The notes beneath the pieces are model-generated. The model was not told where the DNA came from, made no database searches, and saw only the letters and a program-made list of their open reading frames with translations. The translations under genes were made by a program, and so were the position numbers. Shown here piece by piece: positions 17,452 through 33,036 of a DNA stretch of 64,000 nucleotides; position 1 is the stretch's first letter, and each line of letters opens with the position of its first letter. Source of the DNA: Salinicola halimionae (lineage in GTDB: Bacteria > Pseudomonadota > Gammaproteobacteria > Pseudomonadales > Halomonadaceae); the NCBI RefSeq assembly GCF_003206065.1, contig NZ_PZJQ01000004.1, positions 308,864-372,863 on the forward strand, written 5' to 3'.

Positions 17452-19595
17452 CGACCGTCGATGAGAATCTGCGTGAATCCGCGGGCGGGCGAGATACCCC
17501 GCTGCGTGAGCTGGCCGATGCGGTAGGCCTGTTGGTTGAGTGGACGGGTAGCGACGATGAGCCTCAGTCGCTTCCAGAAGCACGTCAGCGCACGATGCTG
17601 GCACGGCTCGGTTGGCCGGCCGACGATGATAAGGAAATCGCCGCCAGTCTGGCTCGCTGGCGAGCACGCCACCAGCCAGCGACATTGGCACAGCTCCCCC
17701 CGATGCTGGTTGCCGATCAGGGCTCGCCTTGCCACGTTCCGGTGGCTGCTGGTAACGGCTGCGCCTTCGACATTCGTCTCGAAAGTGGAGAGACGCTCGA
17801 CGGCCATCTCGACGCCGGCGGATGTCTGCCCGCGATTCAGGAGGCGGGTTATCACCGCGTGAGTTTTCTCACCGAGCGGGGCGACCAGAGCGTGACACGG
17901 GTGTTGGCCGTGGCGCCGTTGCGCTGCTTCACTCTTGAGGATATCGCTCGCGGGCAGCATCAGGCCCGGCCAAGCTACTGGGGCGTGGCGGTACAGTTAT
18001 ACGCGCTTCGACGTGACGGAGACGGCGGCATCGGCGACCTGCAGGCGCTCTCCGAACTGTGCGCGACTATTGCAGAGTCGGGGGCCGATGCGATCGCCAT
18101 CAGCCCGTTGCATGCGCTGTTTGCCGCGCATCCCGAGCGGTTCAGCCCCTACTCGCCATCCAGCCGGCTTTTCTACAACGTCTGGCACGCCTCGCCGGAG
18201 TGCGTGTTCGATGAAGAGACATTGTCACGCGCGCGTGCCCCGTTCAGCGAGGCCATGGCGCAACAGGCAACGCTCGAGTTGATCGACTGGCCGGTCAGCG
18301 CTCGGCTCAAGCTCGCGATGCTGGAACGGCTGTTTGTGCAGGTGCAGCGTGACAAGAGTGCCCTGGACTGGCGTTCGCAGCTCATCGCGTTTCGTCGTGA
18401 TGGCGGCGATAGTCTGGAACGCCACTGTCGTTTCGAAGTGCTACAGGCGCATGCCGAGCAGGCTGACTGGCGTCAGTGGCCCGAAGCATGGCGCGATGCC
18501 GGTAGCGCCGAGATCGAAGCGTTTGCCGAAACGCATCGAGAAGAGATCACATTTTCCGCGTTCCTGCAGTGGCTGGTCGCCGCCGGACTGGATCGCGTCC
18601 AGGCCGATACGCATCGAGCCGGAATGGCGGTCGGGCTGATCGCCGATCTGGCCGTGGGCGTCGATCCGGCGGGGAGCCAGGCCTGGAGTGATCCGGCCGA
18701 GTTTTTCCCGGGGCTGAGCGTGGGTTCACCCCCGGATGCCTTCAACGCTCACGGCCAAAGCTGGGGCGTGGCGGCATTCTCGCCCGAGGGATTGGTCGAC
18801 TCTGGCTATCACGGCTTCCTTGCCATGCTACGAGCCAGTCTGGCGCACGCCGGAGGACTGAGAATCGACCATGTTCTAGGACTGTCACGACTATGGCTGG
18901 TGCCGGAGGGCGCGTCGGCGCAGCAGGGCGCCTATCTGCGCTATCCACTGGATGATCTGCTGCGCCTGGTGTCTCTGGAATCCTGGCGTCATCGCGCCAT
19001 CGTCATCGGCGAGGATCTGGGAACGGTTGAAGCCGGGCTGCGCGACACTCTGGCGGCGCGCGGCGTGCTCGGCATGAGCGTGATGTGGTTCGAACGGCAG
19101 GACGAGGATTTCATGCTGGCTGAAGCATGGCGCGAAACGACCATGGCGACGACTAGCACTCACGATCTGCCGACCGTGGCGGGCTGGTGGCTCGGGAACG
19201 ATCTGATATGGCGTGATCGGCTGGGGCTACTGTCCGAAGACGAAGTGCTGACCGAGCTCAGCGAGCAGCGGCGGCAGGAGCGTCGGCGGCTGGCCAGCGT
19301 CTGCGGGCTCGACGCGATTGCCCATGACGATGGCCTCTCGAACGACAGCGTGGATTTGAACGATGTCATCGATTCCGTGCTGGTCCACGTGGCATCGACG
19401 CCGACGCCGTTGGCATTGTTCCCTCTGGAGGATCTGCTGGGGCTGAAAGAGCAGGCCAATTTGCCCGGCACGTTCGATGAACACCCTAACTGGCGTCGGC
19501 GATTACCGCTGCCTGCGCCCCAGGCGCTGGAAGATCCGCGGGTGCGGCAGCGCCTGACTCGATTAGATCGCGCACGCCGGGAGCGCCGCACATGA
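17448..19595 (+). CDS. malQ: 4-alpha-glucanotransferase (amylomaltase)
   Basis: A 715-residue GH77 enzyme that disproportionates maltodextrins, here probably recycling the short glucans left after TreY/TreZ and GlgX action. Catalytic residues are Asp474 in LRIDHVLGL, Glu522 in VIGEDLGTV and Asp573 in TSTHDLPTV. The length, with a roughly 140-residue N-terminal extension before WGVAVQLYALR, resembles enterobacterial and pseudomonad MalQ. It overlaps treZ and treY by four bases each. Confidence 0.95.
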   Translation: MTTVDENLRESAGGRDTPLRELADAVGLLVEWTGSDDEPQSLPEARQRTMLARLGWPADDDKEIAASLARWRARHQPATLAQLPPMLVADQGSPCHVPVAAGNGCAFDIRLESGETLDGHLDAGGCLPAIQEAGYHRVSFLTERGDQSVTRVLAVAPLRCFTLEDIARGQHQARPSYWGVAVQLYALRRDGDGGIGDLQALSELCATIAESGADAIAISPLHALFAAHPERFSPYSPSSRLFYNVWHASPECVFDEETLSRARAPFSEAMAQQATLELIDWPVSARLKLAMLERLFVQVQRDKSALDWRSQLIAFRRDGGDSLERHCRFEVLQAHAEQADWRQWPEAWRDAGSAEIEAFAETHREEITFSAFLQWLVAAGLDRVQADTHRAGMAVGLIADLAVGVDPAGSQAWSDPAEFFPGLSVGSPPDAFNAHGQSWGVAAFSPEGLVDSGYHGFLAMLRASLAHAGGLRIDHVLGLSRLWLVPEGASAQQGAYLRYPLDDLLRLVSLESWRHRAIVIGEDLGTVEAGLRDTLAARGVLGMSVMWFERQDEDFMLAEAWRETTMATTSTHDLPTVAGWWLGNDLIWRDRLGLLSEDEVLTELSEQRRQERRRLASVCGLDAIAHDDGLSNDSVDLNDVIDSVLVHVASTPTPLALFPLEDLLGLKEQANLPGTFDEHPNWRRRLPLPAPQALEDPRVRQRLTRLDRARRERRT

Positions 19596-22240
19596 GACCG
19601 ATCCGCGCCACCGTTCGTCTGCAGCTGCATGCAGAGTTCACCTTCGACGATGCCTGCCAGCAAGTCGGCTACTACGCCGCACTCGGCATCAGTCACTTTT
19701 ATCTTTCCCCCTTTCTCGCCTCGAGATCGGGATCGACGCACGGTTACGACGGCGTCGATCCGACTGGGATCGATCCGGAATTGGGCGGGGAAGCCGGATT
19801 GGGACGTCTGGTGGAAGCGCTGCACGCCGCCGATATGGGTATTCTGGCCGATATCGTACCCAACCACCTGGCCGTCGGCGCCGAAAACCCCTGGTGGCAG
19901 GACGTTCTGGCTCACGGTCGCGACAGCGACTACGCCGGCTGCTTCGATATCGACTGGGAGCAGCCCGGTGCCGATGGCAAGCTGCTGCTGCCGTTTCTCG
20001 GCGATCGCTACGTCCAGGTACTCGCCAATGCGGAGCTGGCGCTGGCATGGGATGAGACCCGCGAAGTCTTTTTCATCGCCTACCATGAGCACCGCTTTCC
20101 GCTCAGTCCGGTGCATGTCGCCGAGCTGCTCGATGCCAGGTCCGGCGACTCGGCGATTGCCGCCATTTTGGCACGCCACGATGCCACGACTGTCGAGGGC
20201 CGAACGCGGCTGCATGCATTGTTGGAGCGGCAGGCCTATCGGCTGGCGTACTGGCGTACCGCCAACGATGCGCTCAACTGGCGACGCTTTTTCGATATCA
20301 CGGAGCTGGTCGGCGTAAGGGTCGAGGACGAAAGCGTGTTCGATCTCTCCCACGCGACCGTGCTGTCGCTGGTCGAACGTGGCTGGGTCGAGGGTCTGCG
20401 TATCGATCATATCGACGGCCTGGCGGATCCTCGTGGCTATGCGCTGCGCCTCCGCGGCCGGCTCGATGCGATCGCCGAACGGCGTGGTGAGAGTGCCGAG
20501 AAGACGTCACATTTACCGATCTACGTCGAAAAGATTCTCGGCGATGGCGAGCAGCTACATACCGACTGGGGCGTAGACGGGACGACCGGTTACGAGTTTC
20601 TCGATCTGGTCTCGGGCCTTCAACACGATCCGGAGGGGTACGAGTCACTCGATCGGCTCTGGTGCGACGTCAGTGGTCGCTCGGGAAATTTCGCCAAAGA
20701 GGTAGAAGCGGCGCGAGGTGAGATGCTTCACGGATCGCTGACCGTGGAATTCGAGCGCTGCATCGGCGCGATTGCTGCAGTGGCCCGCCTGAGTCCAGCC
20801 ACGCGCGAATTCAGTCTGCCGGCGATCCGTCGCGTCGTGGGCGCGTTGGCAATCGGCTACCCGGTCTATCGGAGCTATACTGATCGACGCGGCCGCCCTC
20901 AAGCCGATGCCGAGGCCTTCGCGCAGGCCGTGCGTGCTGCGCAATCACGCCTTACCGCGGCCGATGCCGGATGGCTTTCACTGCTCGATGATTGGCTCGG
21001 TGGCGAAGCGCCGGACGCCTTCGACACTCCCGAACGGGACCTTCGCCTTGTCGCGGTAACGCGGTTTCAACAGCTGACATCGCCATTGGCCGCGAAGGCG
21101 GTTGAGGATACTGCCGGCTACCGGTCGGCGGTGTTGCTGTCACGCAATGATGTCGGCTGCGAGGGCGCGCATTTCTCCTATGCGCCTAGACGTCTTCACG
21201 ACGCGAACATGACGCGGCTGGCCCGATTCCCTCGCTCGATGCTGACCACCGCGACCCATGATCACAAGCGTGGCGAAGACGTGCGAGCTCGGCTGGCCGC
21301 CATCAGCGAGCTGACCGACGTGCTGGTGCCGAAGATGTATGCCTGGGCAGCGGATCAGCGACTGTACGACAGCCCCGAAACGCCCAGCGGCGGTGATCGC
21401 CTTATGCTGCTGCAGTTGGTGCTGGCGGCATGGCCTCTGGGAACGAGATTCGAGCCGGGAGTGGACGAGCATCTTCGGGAGTCGCTTGATGCCTTCGCTG
21501 ACCGCTTGGTCGCCTGGCAGCAGAAGGCCATGCGCGAAGCCAAGCTGGGAAGCCACTGGCTGGCCCCCGACGAGACCTATGAGCAGGCCGGCGAAGACGT
21601 TGTACGACGCGCGCTGGCCGGAGACGAATTGACCCATGAATTGGCCGAGGCTGCGGCATTGCTGAATCTGCCTGGTGCCATCAATGGGCTGGCGCAGACG
21701 GTACTGCGACTGTGTTCGCCCGGCGTACCCGATCTCTATCAGGGCACAGAATTCTGGGATCAATCGCTGGTCGATCCCGACAATCGGCGGCCGGTCGACA
21801 TGGCCGCACGCCGGGAGTCGCTGGACGACGCCGAAAAGCCCTTTGCGGCCTGGTCGCACTGGCAGGACGGCGCCGTCAAGCAGGCGGTCATCCAGCGGCT
21901 GCTGGCGTTACGCCAGAAGTACCCCCGGCTGTTCAGTGAAGGTGAATACGTGGCTCTGGAAGCCACCGGCGCCCGGGCCGATCACGTCGTTGCGTTCGCT
22001 CGGCGCACGCCGGATTCGACGCTGCTGGTCGTGGTGCCGAGATTGTCGGCCGGACTCTTGCGGGATACGAGCGATAACCGGCTGCAATGGTTGGATACCA
22101 CGCTGTCGCTGGCACCGCTGGCACTGAACGGTATCGGCGAAGCCTGGTTGACATCATCGCCGGTAGAAACCCCCGATACGCTGTCACTACAGCGACATTC
22201 GTCGGAATTTCCCTGCGGGGTCTGGGTATGGCGCTCATGA
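19592..22240 (+). CDS. treY: Malto-oligosyltrehalose synthase
   Basis: An 882-residue GH13 intramolecular transglucosylase that turns the reducing end of a maltodextrin into a trehalosyl unit, the substrate of TreZ. The opening TVRLQLHAEFTFDDA, GSTHGYDGVDP, Asp272 in LRIDHIDGL, Glu313 in IYVEKILGDGE and Asp557 in TATHDHKRGED match the family, and the length is usual for TreY. It overlaps malQ by ATGA. A 129-base gap with a direct repeat follows before the DUF2934 gene. Confidence 0.95.
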   Translation: MRPIRATVRLQLHAEFTFDDACQQVGYYAALGISHFYLSPFLASRSGSTHGYDGVDPTGIDPELGGEAGLGRLVEALHAADMGILADIVPNHLAVGAENPWWQDVLAHGRDSDYAGCFDIDWEQPGADGKLLLPFLGDRYVQVLANAELALAWDETREVFFIAYHEHRFPLSPVHVAELLDARSGDSAIAAILARHDATTVEGRTRLHALLERQAYRLAYWRTANDALNWRRFFDITELVGVRVEDESVFDLSHATVLSLVERGWVEGLRIDHIDGLADPRGYALRLRGRLDAIAERRGESAEKTSHLPIYVEKILGDGEQLHTDWGVDGTTGYEFLDLVSGLQHDPEGYESLDRLWCDVSGRSGNFAKEVEAARGEMLHGSLTVEFERCIGAIAAVARLSPATREFSLPAIRRVVGALAIGYPVYRSYTDRRGRPQADAEAFAQAVRAAQSRLTAADAGWLSLLDDWLGGEAPDAFDTPERDLRLVAVTRFQQLTSPLAAKAVEDTAGYRSAVLLSRNDVGCEGAHFSYAPRRLHDANMTRLARFPRSMLTTATHDHKRGEDVRARLAAISELTDVLVPKMYAWAADQRLYDSPETPSGGDRLMLLQLVLAAWPLGTRFEPGVDEHLRESLDAFADRLVAWQQKAMREAKLGSHWLAPDETYEQAGEDVVRRALAGDELTHELAEAAALLNLPGAINGLAQTVLRLCSPGVPDLYQGTEFWDQSLVDPDNRRPVDMAARRESLDDAEKPFAAWSHWQDGAVKQAVIQRLLALRQKYPRLFSEGEYVALEATGARADHVVAFARRTPDSTLLVVVPRLSAGLLRDTSDNRLQWLDTTLSLAPLALNGIGEAWLTSSPVETPDTLSLQRHSSEFPCGVWVWRS

Positions 22241-22261
22241 ACCCGCTACTTTGAAGTTGAG

Positions 22262-22298
22262 GCATCGATGACGCTGGAAAGCGATGCATCGATGACGC
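22262..22298 (+). repeat. Direct repeat in the treY-DUF2934 gap
   Basis: GCATCGATGACGC occurs at 22262-22274 and exactly again at 22286-22298, spaced by 24 bases start to start. It lies in one of the few non-overlapping junctions of the operon, upstream of the DUF2934 gene. It could be a regulator site or a simple duplication; no binding protein can be named. Confidence 0.45.
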
Positions 22299-22369
22299 CA
22301 ACGTTGGTCTCAAATGAATTCGGCGGGCAAGGATGACCTCGCCACGCAACGTGAGAGTAAGGAGGCATC

Positions 22370-22918
22370 ATGATGACCGGTCGCGAGCAACGGGTAAGAA
22401 TGCTGGCTTATCGCCTGTGGGAATCGGAAGGCCGTCCGGAGGATCAGGAGGCTCGGCATTGGGAAATGGCCGAGCGTATCGTCGAGGCCGAGAACGCCCG
22501 TGAGGAAGAGCACGAGTGGCTGGAAGCGTCGGACGAGCCGTCTCCGCTGGAAGGCGAGGATCCCCCGGCGGAGCTAGACGAGCTGGGCATCGACGAGCAG
22601 CGACTGCCACTGGATGATCCCGAAACAGAGGCGCGCAAGGAAGAGGACACTGGTGTCGAGGTGGAGACGTCGCCGAACGAGTCGCGCTCGATCGCTACGC
22701 CGAAGCGGGCCGCAGCGACAACGGCGTCCAAAACCGCCAAGCCTGCGACGGCTCGACGGGCCTCGACGCGAGCCACTGACAGCGAGAAGAAAGAGAAGGA
22801 GACTCGATCGACCAAGTCGAAAGCGAGCTCTCGCAAGGCCCCCACTGCCAAGGATGAGGCGAGCACTGGCGCAAAGCCGGCTAGCAAGCCGCGTACGACG
22901 CGCAACAAGAGCGAGTAA
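22370..22918 (+). CDS. DUF2934 protein with lysine/alanine-rich H1-like tail
   Basis: A 182-residue protein. Residues 5-40 (RVRMLAYRLWESEGRPEDQE) form the DUF2934 helical domain, commonly found in glycogen/trehalose operons of pseudomonads and rhizobia. Residues 40-100 are very acidic, and residues 105-182 are a Lys/Ala/Ser/Thr-rich, strongly basic tail (motifs such as ASKTAKPATARR) resembling histone H1-like bacterial proteins. AAGGAGG at 22359-22365 supports the start at 22370 or the adjacent ATG at 22373. Function is unknown; the charge split suggests binding a polyanion or self-association. Confidence 0.75.
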   Translation: MMTGREQRVRMLAYRLWESEGRPEDQEARHWEMAERIVEAENAREEEHEWLEASDEPSPLEGEDPPAELDELGIDEQRLPLDDPETEARKEEDTGVEVETSPNESRSIATPKRAAATTASKTAKPATARRASTRATDSEKKEKETRSTKSKASSRKAPTAKDEASTGAKPASKPRTTRNKSE

Positions 22919-22998
22919 GGCGACGCTCACGAGAGTGAATCGTCGTTCAACCAGCGTTGAGGAACCCGGACCTTGTCCGGTTTTCGACGGAGCGAAAC

Positions 22999-25188
22999 AT
23001 GACCGAGCGGCACGAATTCGACACGGATAGTGAAATGACCGTTCAGGGCGGCGTGGTACAGCCGTCGCGCATCAGTGAAGGATTGCCCTATCCGCTGGGG
23101 GCGACCTGGGATGGGCTGGGAGTCAACTTTGCGCTGTTTTCCGCCACTGCCACGATGGTCGAGCTTTGCCTGTTCGACGAGAGCGGTGAGCAGGAGATCG
23201 AGCGTATCGCATTACCGGAGTACACCGACGAGGTGTGGCACGGTTACCTGCCCGATGCCCGGCCGGGCCAGCTCTACGGCTATCGGGTGCATGGGCCGTA
23301 TGAACCCGAAGCGGGGCATCGCTTCAACCCCAATAAGTTGCTGATCGATCCCTACGCCAAGCAACTGGTCGGCGAGTTGATCTGGGACGATGCGCTGTAC
23401 GGCTACACCATCGGCCACGAGAACGGTGATCTCAGCTTCGATGAACGTGACAGTGCGCCCTTCATGCCACGTTGTCGGGTGATCGATCCGGCGTTCACCT
23501 GGGGACGTTCGGCCGAGATCATGGTGCCGTGGAGCGACACCGTCATCTACGAGACGCACGTGCGCGGTTTCACCATGCGCCATCCGGCCATTCCGGAGGA
23601 CCTGCGCGGCACGTTCTCGGGACTCGCGGCTCCCGAGATCATCGATTACCTGAAGCGGCTCGGCATTTCATCCTTGGAGCTCATGCCGATTCATGCTTTT
23701 GCCGACGACCGTCATCTGCAGGAAAAGGGGCTACACAACTACTGGGGTTACAACACCCTGGCGTTCTTCGTGCCTCATCCACGCTATATGGCGACCAATA
23801 GCATCAGTGAATTCAAGCAGATGGTGGCGCGTTACCATTCGGCCGGCATCGAAGTGCTGCTCGACGTGGTCTACAACCATACTGCAGAAGGCAACGAGAT
23901 GGGTCCAACGTTGTCTTTGAAGGGAATCGATAACGCCTCGTACTACCGCCTGATGCCGGAAGAGCCCCGCTTTTATATTAACGACACCGGCACCGGTAAC
24001 ACGCTGAATCTATCGCATCCCCGGGTGTTGCAGCTGGTCACGGATTCCCTGCGTTACTGGGCTTCCGAGATGCGTATCGACGGGTTCCGCTTCGATCTGG
24101 CGACGATTCTGGGCCGTGAGGCCGACGGTTTCGACGAGGGCGGCGGGTTTCTCGACTCCTGCCGTCAGGACCCGCTGCTGTCGCAGTGCAAGCTGATCGC
24201 CGAGCCCTGGGACTGTGGCCCGGGCGGCTATCAGGTGGGCAAGTTCCCCCCTGGCTGGGCGGAGTGGAACGATCGCTTTCGTGACGATATGCGCGCCTTC
24301 TGGCGCGGCGACGAGGGCAAGCTGCCCGCTTTCGCCAATCGTCTGACAGCCTCGGCCGATCTCTTCAACCACCGTGGCCGCAAGGCGTTCTCGTCGATCA
24401 ATTTCATCACCGCTCACGACGGCTTCACGCTGCGCGATCTAGTCAGCTACAACGACAAGCACAACGAGGCCAACGGCGAGGACAACCAGGACGGTAGCGA
24501 TGACAACATTTCCTGGAACCACGGGGTCGAGGGCGAGACCGACGACGGCGAGATCCGGGCGTTGCGCATGCGCCAGATGCGTAACCTGCTGGCCACGTTG
24601 ATGCTGTCTCAGGGCACACCGATGTTGCTGGCGGGGGATGAGTTCGCGCGCTCCCAGAATGGCAACAATAATGCCTATTGTCAGGACAGCGAGATCGGCT
24701 GGGTCGACTGGGATCTGTCCGACGAGGGGCGTGAGCTGCTGGCATTCACGCAGCGGCTGATTCGACTGCGGCGCCAATATCCGATTCTCGAGCGTGGTCG
24801 CTTCATGACCGGCGATCTGATCGAGGAATTGGGCATCAAGGACGTGACCTGGCTCAATACCGATGCCACCGAAATGGAGGACGGCGACTGGCATGAAGGC
24901 GGCGTCAAGGCGATCGGCGTCGTTCTCGACGGTCATGCCCAGCCTACTGGCATACGCGCCCCCGGCAACGATGTCACGGTACTGCTGGCCATCAACGCGG
25001 GCGAGGCGCGCGTCACGTTCGTGCTGCCGAAGGTTCCGGGCGGTAACCAATGGGTTCGCCGCGTCGATACCTTCGACCCGACCGTCGATGATGTTCGTGT
25101 CGATATGCACAGCGAGTACGGGGTCGAAGCGCGGAGTCTGGCGCTTTTCGAACTCGTCGAAAGACAGGGCGGAGCTCCCCATGCGTAG
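22999..25188 (+). CDS. glgX: Glycogen debranching enzyme (isoamylase type)
   Basis: A 729-residue GH13 enzyme hydrolysing alpha-1,6 branches. A CBM48-like N-domain (YPLGATWDGLGVNFALFS) precedes the barrel, with Asp366 in GFRFDLATILG, Glu402 in LIAEPWDCG and Asp474 in TAHDGFTLRD. The YNDKHNEANGEDNQDG segment is typical of GlgX. GGAG at 22989-22992 sits seven bases ahead of ATG 22999, which is preferred over 22957. It should feed debranched chains to TreY and MalQ. Confidence 0.95.
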   Translation: MTERHEFDTDSEMTVQGGVVQPSRISEGLPYPLGATWDGLGVNFALFSATATMVELCLFDESGEQEIERIALPEYTDEVWHGYLPDARPGQLYGYRVHGPYEPEAGHRFNPNKLLIDPYAKQLVGELIWDDALYGYTIGHENGDLSFDERDSAPFMPRCRVIDPAFTWGRSAEIMVPWSDTVIYETHVRGFTMRHPAIPEDLRGTFSGLAAPEIIDYLKRLGISSLELMPIHAFADDRHLQEKGLHNYWGYNTLAFFVPHPRYMATNSISEFKQMVARYHSAGIEVLLDVVYNHTAEGNEMGPTLSLKGIDNASYYRLMPEEPRFYINDTGTGNTLNLSHPRVLQLVTDSLRYWASEMRIDGFRFDLATILGREADGFDEGGGFLDSCRQDPLLSQCKLIAEPWDCGPGGYQVGKFPPGWAEWNDRFRDDMRAFWRGDEGKLPAFANRLTASADLFNHRGRKAFSSINFITAHDGFTLRDLVSYNDKHNEANGEDNQDGSDDNISWNHGVEGETDDGEIRALRMRQMRNLLATLMLSQGTPMLLAGDEFARSQNGNNNAYCQDSEIGWVDWDLSDEGRELLAFTQRLIRLRRQYPILERGRFMTGDLIEELGIKDVTWLNTDATEMEDGDWHEGGVKAIGVVLDGHAQPTGIRAPGNDVTVLLAINAGEARVTFVLPKVPGGNQWVRRVDTFDPTVDDVRVDMHSEYGVEARSLALFELVERQGGAPHA

Positions 25189-25381
25189 TGCGAGCCATAG
25201 TACGAGCCATGCGTCTGCCGAGATGCTCTCGACGACGGTCATCGCCTGATGGAACGCTCGCTGGCGGTGCTGAAACGCTTTCAGGATTCTGCTGCGCCGT
25301 AATCGGCATGCCGCGCGAACGGTTTGCGCGGCAAGCGTTGGACAGACTGCAACTCCACCTCATGGATGGAAGGAGACGCCA

Positions 25382-25385
<4 letters not shown>
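25188..25385 (+). CDS. Possible 65-codon bridging ORF between glgX and glgE
   Basis: A GTG-initiated frame starts on the last base of the glgX stop codon and ends in a TGA that overlaps the glgE GTG start, so it fills the 193-base gap exactly. The product is Arg-rich (LPRCSRRRSS at the start, MPRERFARQALDRLQLH near the end) and resembles nothing I recognise. There is no good Shine-Dalgarno for the GTG; an internal ATG at 25308 would give a 25-residue leader. It may be a coupling leader or chance. Confidence 0.25.
25309..25333 (+). promoter_or_regulatory. Hairpin upstream of glgE
   Basis: TGCCGCGC pairs exactly with GCGCGGCA across a nine-base loop, about 50 bases before the glgE start. There is no T-run after it, so it is more likely an RNA-processing, stabilising or attenuating hairpin than a full terminator. 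It could set glgE-treS-glgB expression apart from the upstream genes. Confidence 0.35.
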
Positions 25386-27415
<2,030 letters not shown>

Positions 27416-27436
27416 TCAGTCAAGGAGGAAGGCACC

Positions 27437-30798
<3,362 letters not shown>

Positions 30799-30802
<4 letters not shown>

Positions 30803-33036
30803 CTGATCTGAACGTCAATTCCGTCAAGGACGAGGCCCTCTGGTTGTCTGCCGATGACGCCGAAGCGCTGGCGCGTGGCACGCACGGCAATCCGTTTTCC
30901 ATACTTGGCGTGCATGCCTGTGGCGAGGAAGGCGCGGAAGCACGTCAGTTGCGCGTCTATCTGCCCGGCGCACTGGGCGTGGACGTGCTCGACCGCGATA
31001 GCGGCGAACGGCGCTGCAGCTTGACCGGCATCCAGATCCCGGGACTGTTCGCGGGCCGTTTGCCGCATGTCGCGCCCTACACGCTGCGCATTCGTTGGTC
31101 GGGCGGTGAGCAGGAAACCGAGGATCCCTATTCCTTCGGTCTGCTGCTTGGCGAGACGGATCTGTACCTGTTCGGCGAGGGCAATCACCGTAACCTGGGG
31201 CATTGCCTGGGTGCCCAGCCGATGGAAATCGACGGGGTGCCCGGGGTGCGCTTCGCCGTTTGGGCGCCGAATGCTCGACGTGTTTCGGTAGTCGGCAATT
31301 TCAACGCCTGGGACGGACGCCGCCATGTGATGCGTCTGCGCCATCCGGCCGGAGTCTGGGAGCTATTCATCCCACGGGTGGGGCCGGGCGAATCCTACAA
31401 GTACGAATTGCTCGACGCGCACGACACCCTTGCGCTCAAGGCCGACCCGGTAGCGCTGGCTACCGAAACGCCGCCTCACACGTCATCGGTGGTTGCCGAC
31501 ACCGCGCCTTTCACCTGGCATGACGCCGAGTGGATCGCTCAGCGCGGCGAGCGACAGGCGCCCGACCGCCCGATCTCCGCCTACGAAGTGCATGCTGCCT
31601 CGTGGCGCAAGCATGGCGGACACGACGGGATCACCTACAGCTGGCGTGATCTGGCCGAGCATCTGATTCCCTACGTGCTCGAGATGGGCTTCACCCATGT
31701 CGAACTACTGCCGATCATGGAGCATCCCTTCGGCGGCTCCTGGGGCTACCAGCCACTGAGTCAGTTCGCGCCCAGCGGGCGCTTTGGCAAGCCCGAGGAT
31801 TTCGCCTACTTCGTGGATACCTGCCACCAGGCCGGGCTGGGCGTCATCCTCGACTGGGTGCCAGCGCACTTTCCCACCGATGCACATGGCCTGGCGCGCT
31901 TCGACGGCACGGCGCTCTATGAGTACGAGCACCCGTTCGAGGGCTTCCATCAGGACTGGGACACCTATATCTACAATCTGGGGCGCCGCGAGGTGCATGG
32001 CTTCATGCTGGCTTCGGCACTGCATTGGCTACGTCACTATCATGTCGATGCGCTGCGCGTCGATGCCGTGGCGTCGATGCTGTACCGCAACTATTCGCGC
32101 AAGGAAGGGGAGTGGATCCCCAACCAGTACGGCGGGCAGGAGAATCTGGAGGCGATCGAGTTTTTGCGCCACCTGAATGACGTGGTCGCCGAGGAGGTGC
32201 CGGGTGCTTCGGTGATTGCCGAGGAGTCCACCGCCTGGCCGGGTGTCACCCAGCCGACCTCGGAAGGCGGCTTGGGCTTTGCCTATAAATGGAACATGGG
32301 TTGGATGCACGACACCCTGGAGTACGTCGCCAAGGATCCGGTCTATCGCTCGTATGCCCACCACGAGTTGACCTTTCCGATGGTTTACGCATTCTCCGAG
32401 AGGTACGTGCTGCCGATCTCGCATGACGAGGTGGTGCACGGCAAGGGTTCGCTGATCGGCAAGATGCCGGGCGACGAGTGGCAGCAGTACGCCAATCTGC
32501 GTGCCTATCTCTCGATCATGTGGACTCAGCCCGGCAAGAAACTGCTGTTCATGGGCTGCGAGTTCGGTCAGTGGCGCGAATGGAGTCACGACCGTGAACT
32601 CGACTGGTCGCTGCTTGGCGAGGCCCATCATGCCGGGGTCCAGCGTCTGGTCGGCGATCTCAACCGGCTCTATCAGCGGGAGACGCCACTGCATCAGCGT
32701 GACACCGAGCCGGAGGGTTTCGCCTGGGTGGTCGGCGACGACAGCACCAATAGCGTATTCGCCTGGCTACGCTGGAACTCGCTTGGCGAGCCGCTGCTAG
32801 TGGTGGCGAACATGACCCCGCTTTCGCGCTACGACTACCGACTCGGCGTGCCGGTCATGGGACGTTGGGAAGAGATCTTCAATAGCGATGCACAGTGCTA
32901 CGGCGGATCGAACGTGGGCAATATGGGGCAGATCCAGGCGCTCGATACGCCGCTGCACGGGCAGATGGCCAGTATTTCGCTGACGCTGCCGCCGTTGGGG
33001 GTGGTGTTATTGTCTCCCGGCGCGCTGGGCGAGTAG
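30799..33036 (+). CDS. glgB: 1,4-alpha-glucan branching enzyme
   Basis: A 745-residue GH13_9 enzyme with an N1 domain (about 1-120), CBM48 (about 125-225, [19 protein letters not shown]) and the barrel. The catalytic triad is intact: Asp422 in ALRVDAVAS, Glu475 in IAEESTAWP and Asp543 in ISHDEVVHG, with spacings equal to E. coli GlgB. The C-domain has YGGSNVGN. It is the last gene of the operon. Its final 30 bases overlap the 3' end of the convergent trehalase gene, so no dedicated terminator exists between them. It is the intact counterpart of the degenerate gene at 14213. Confidence 0.96.
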
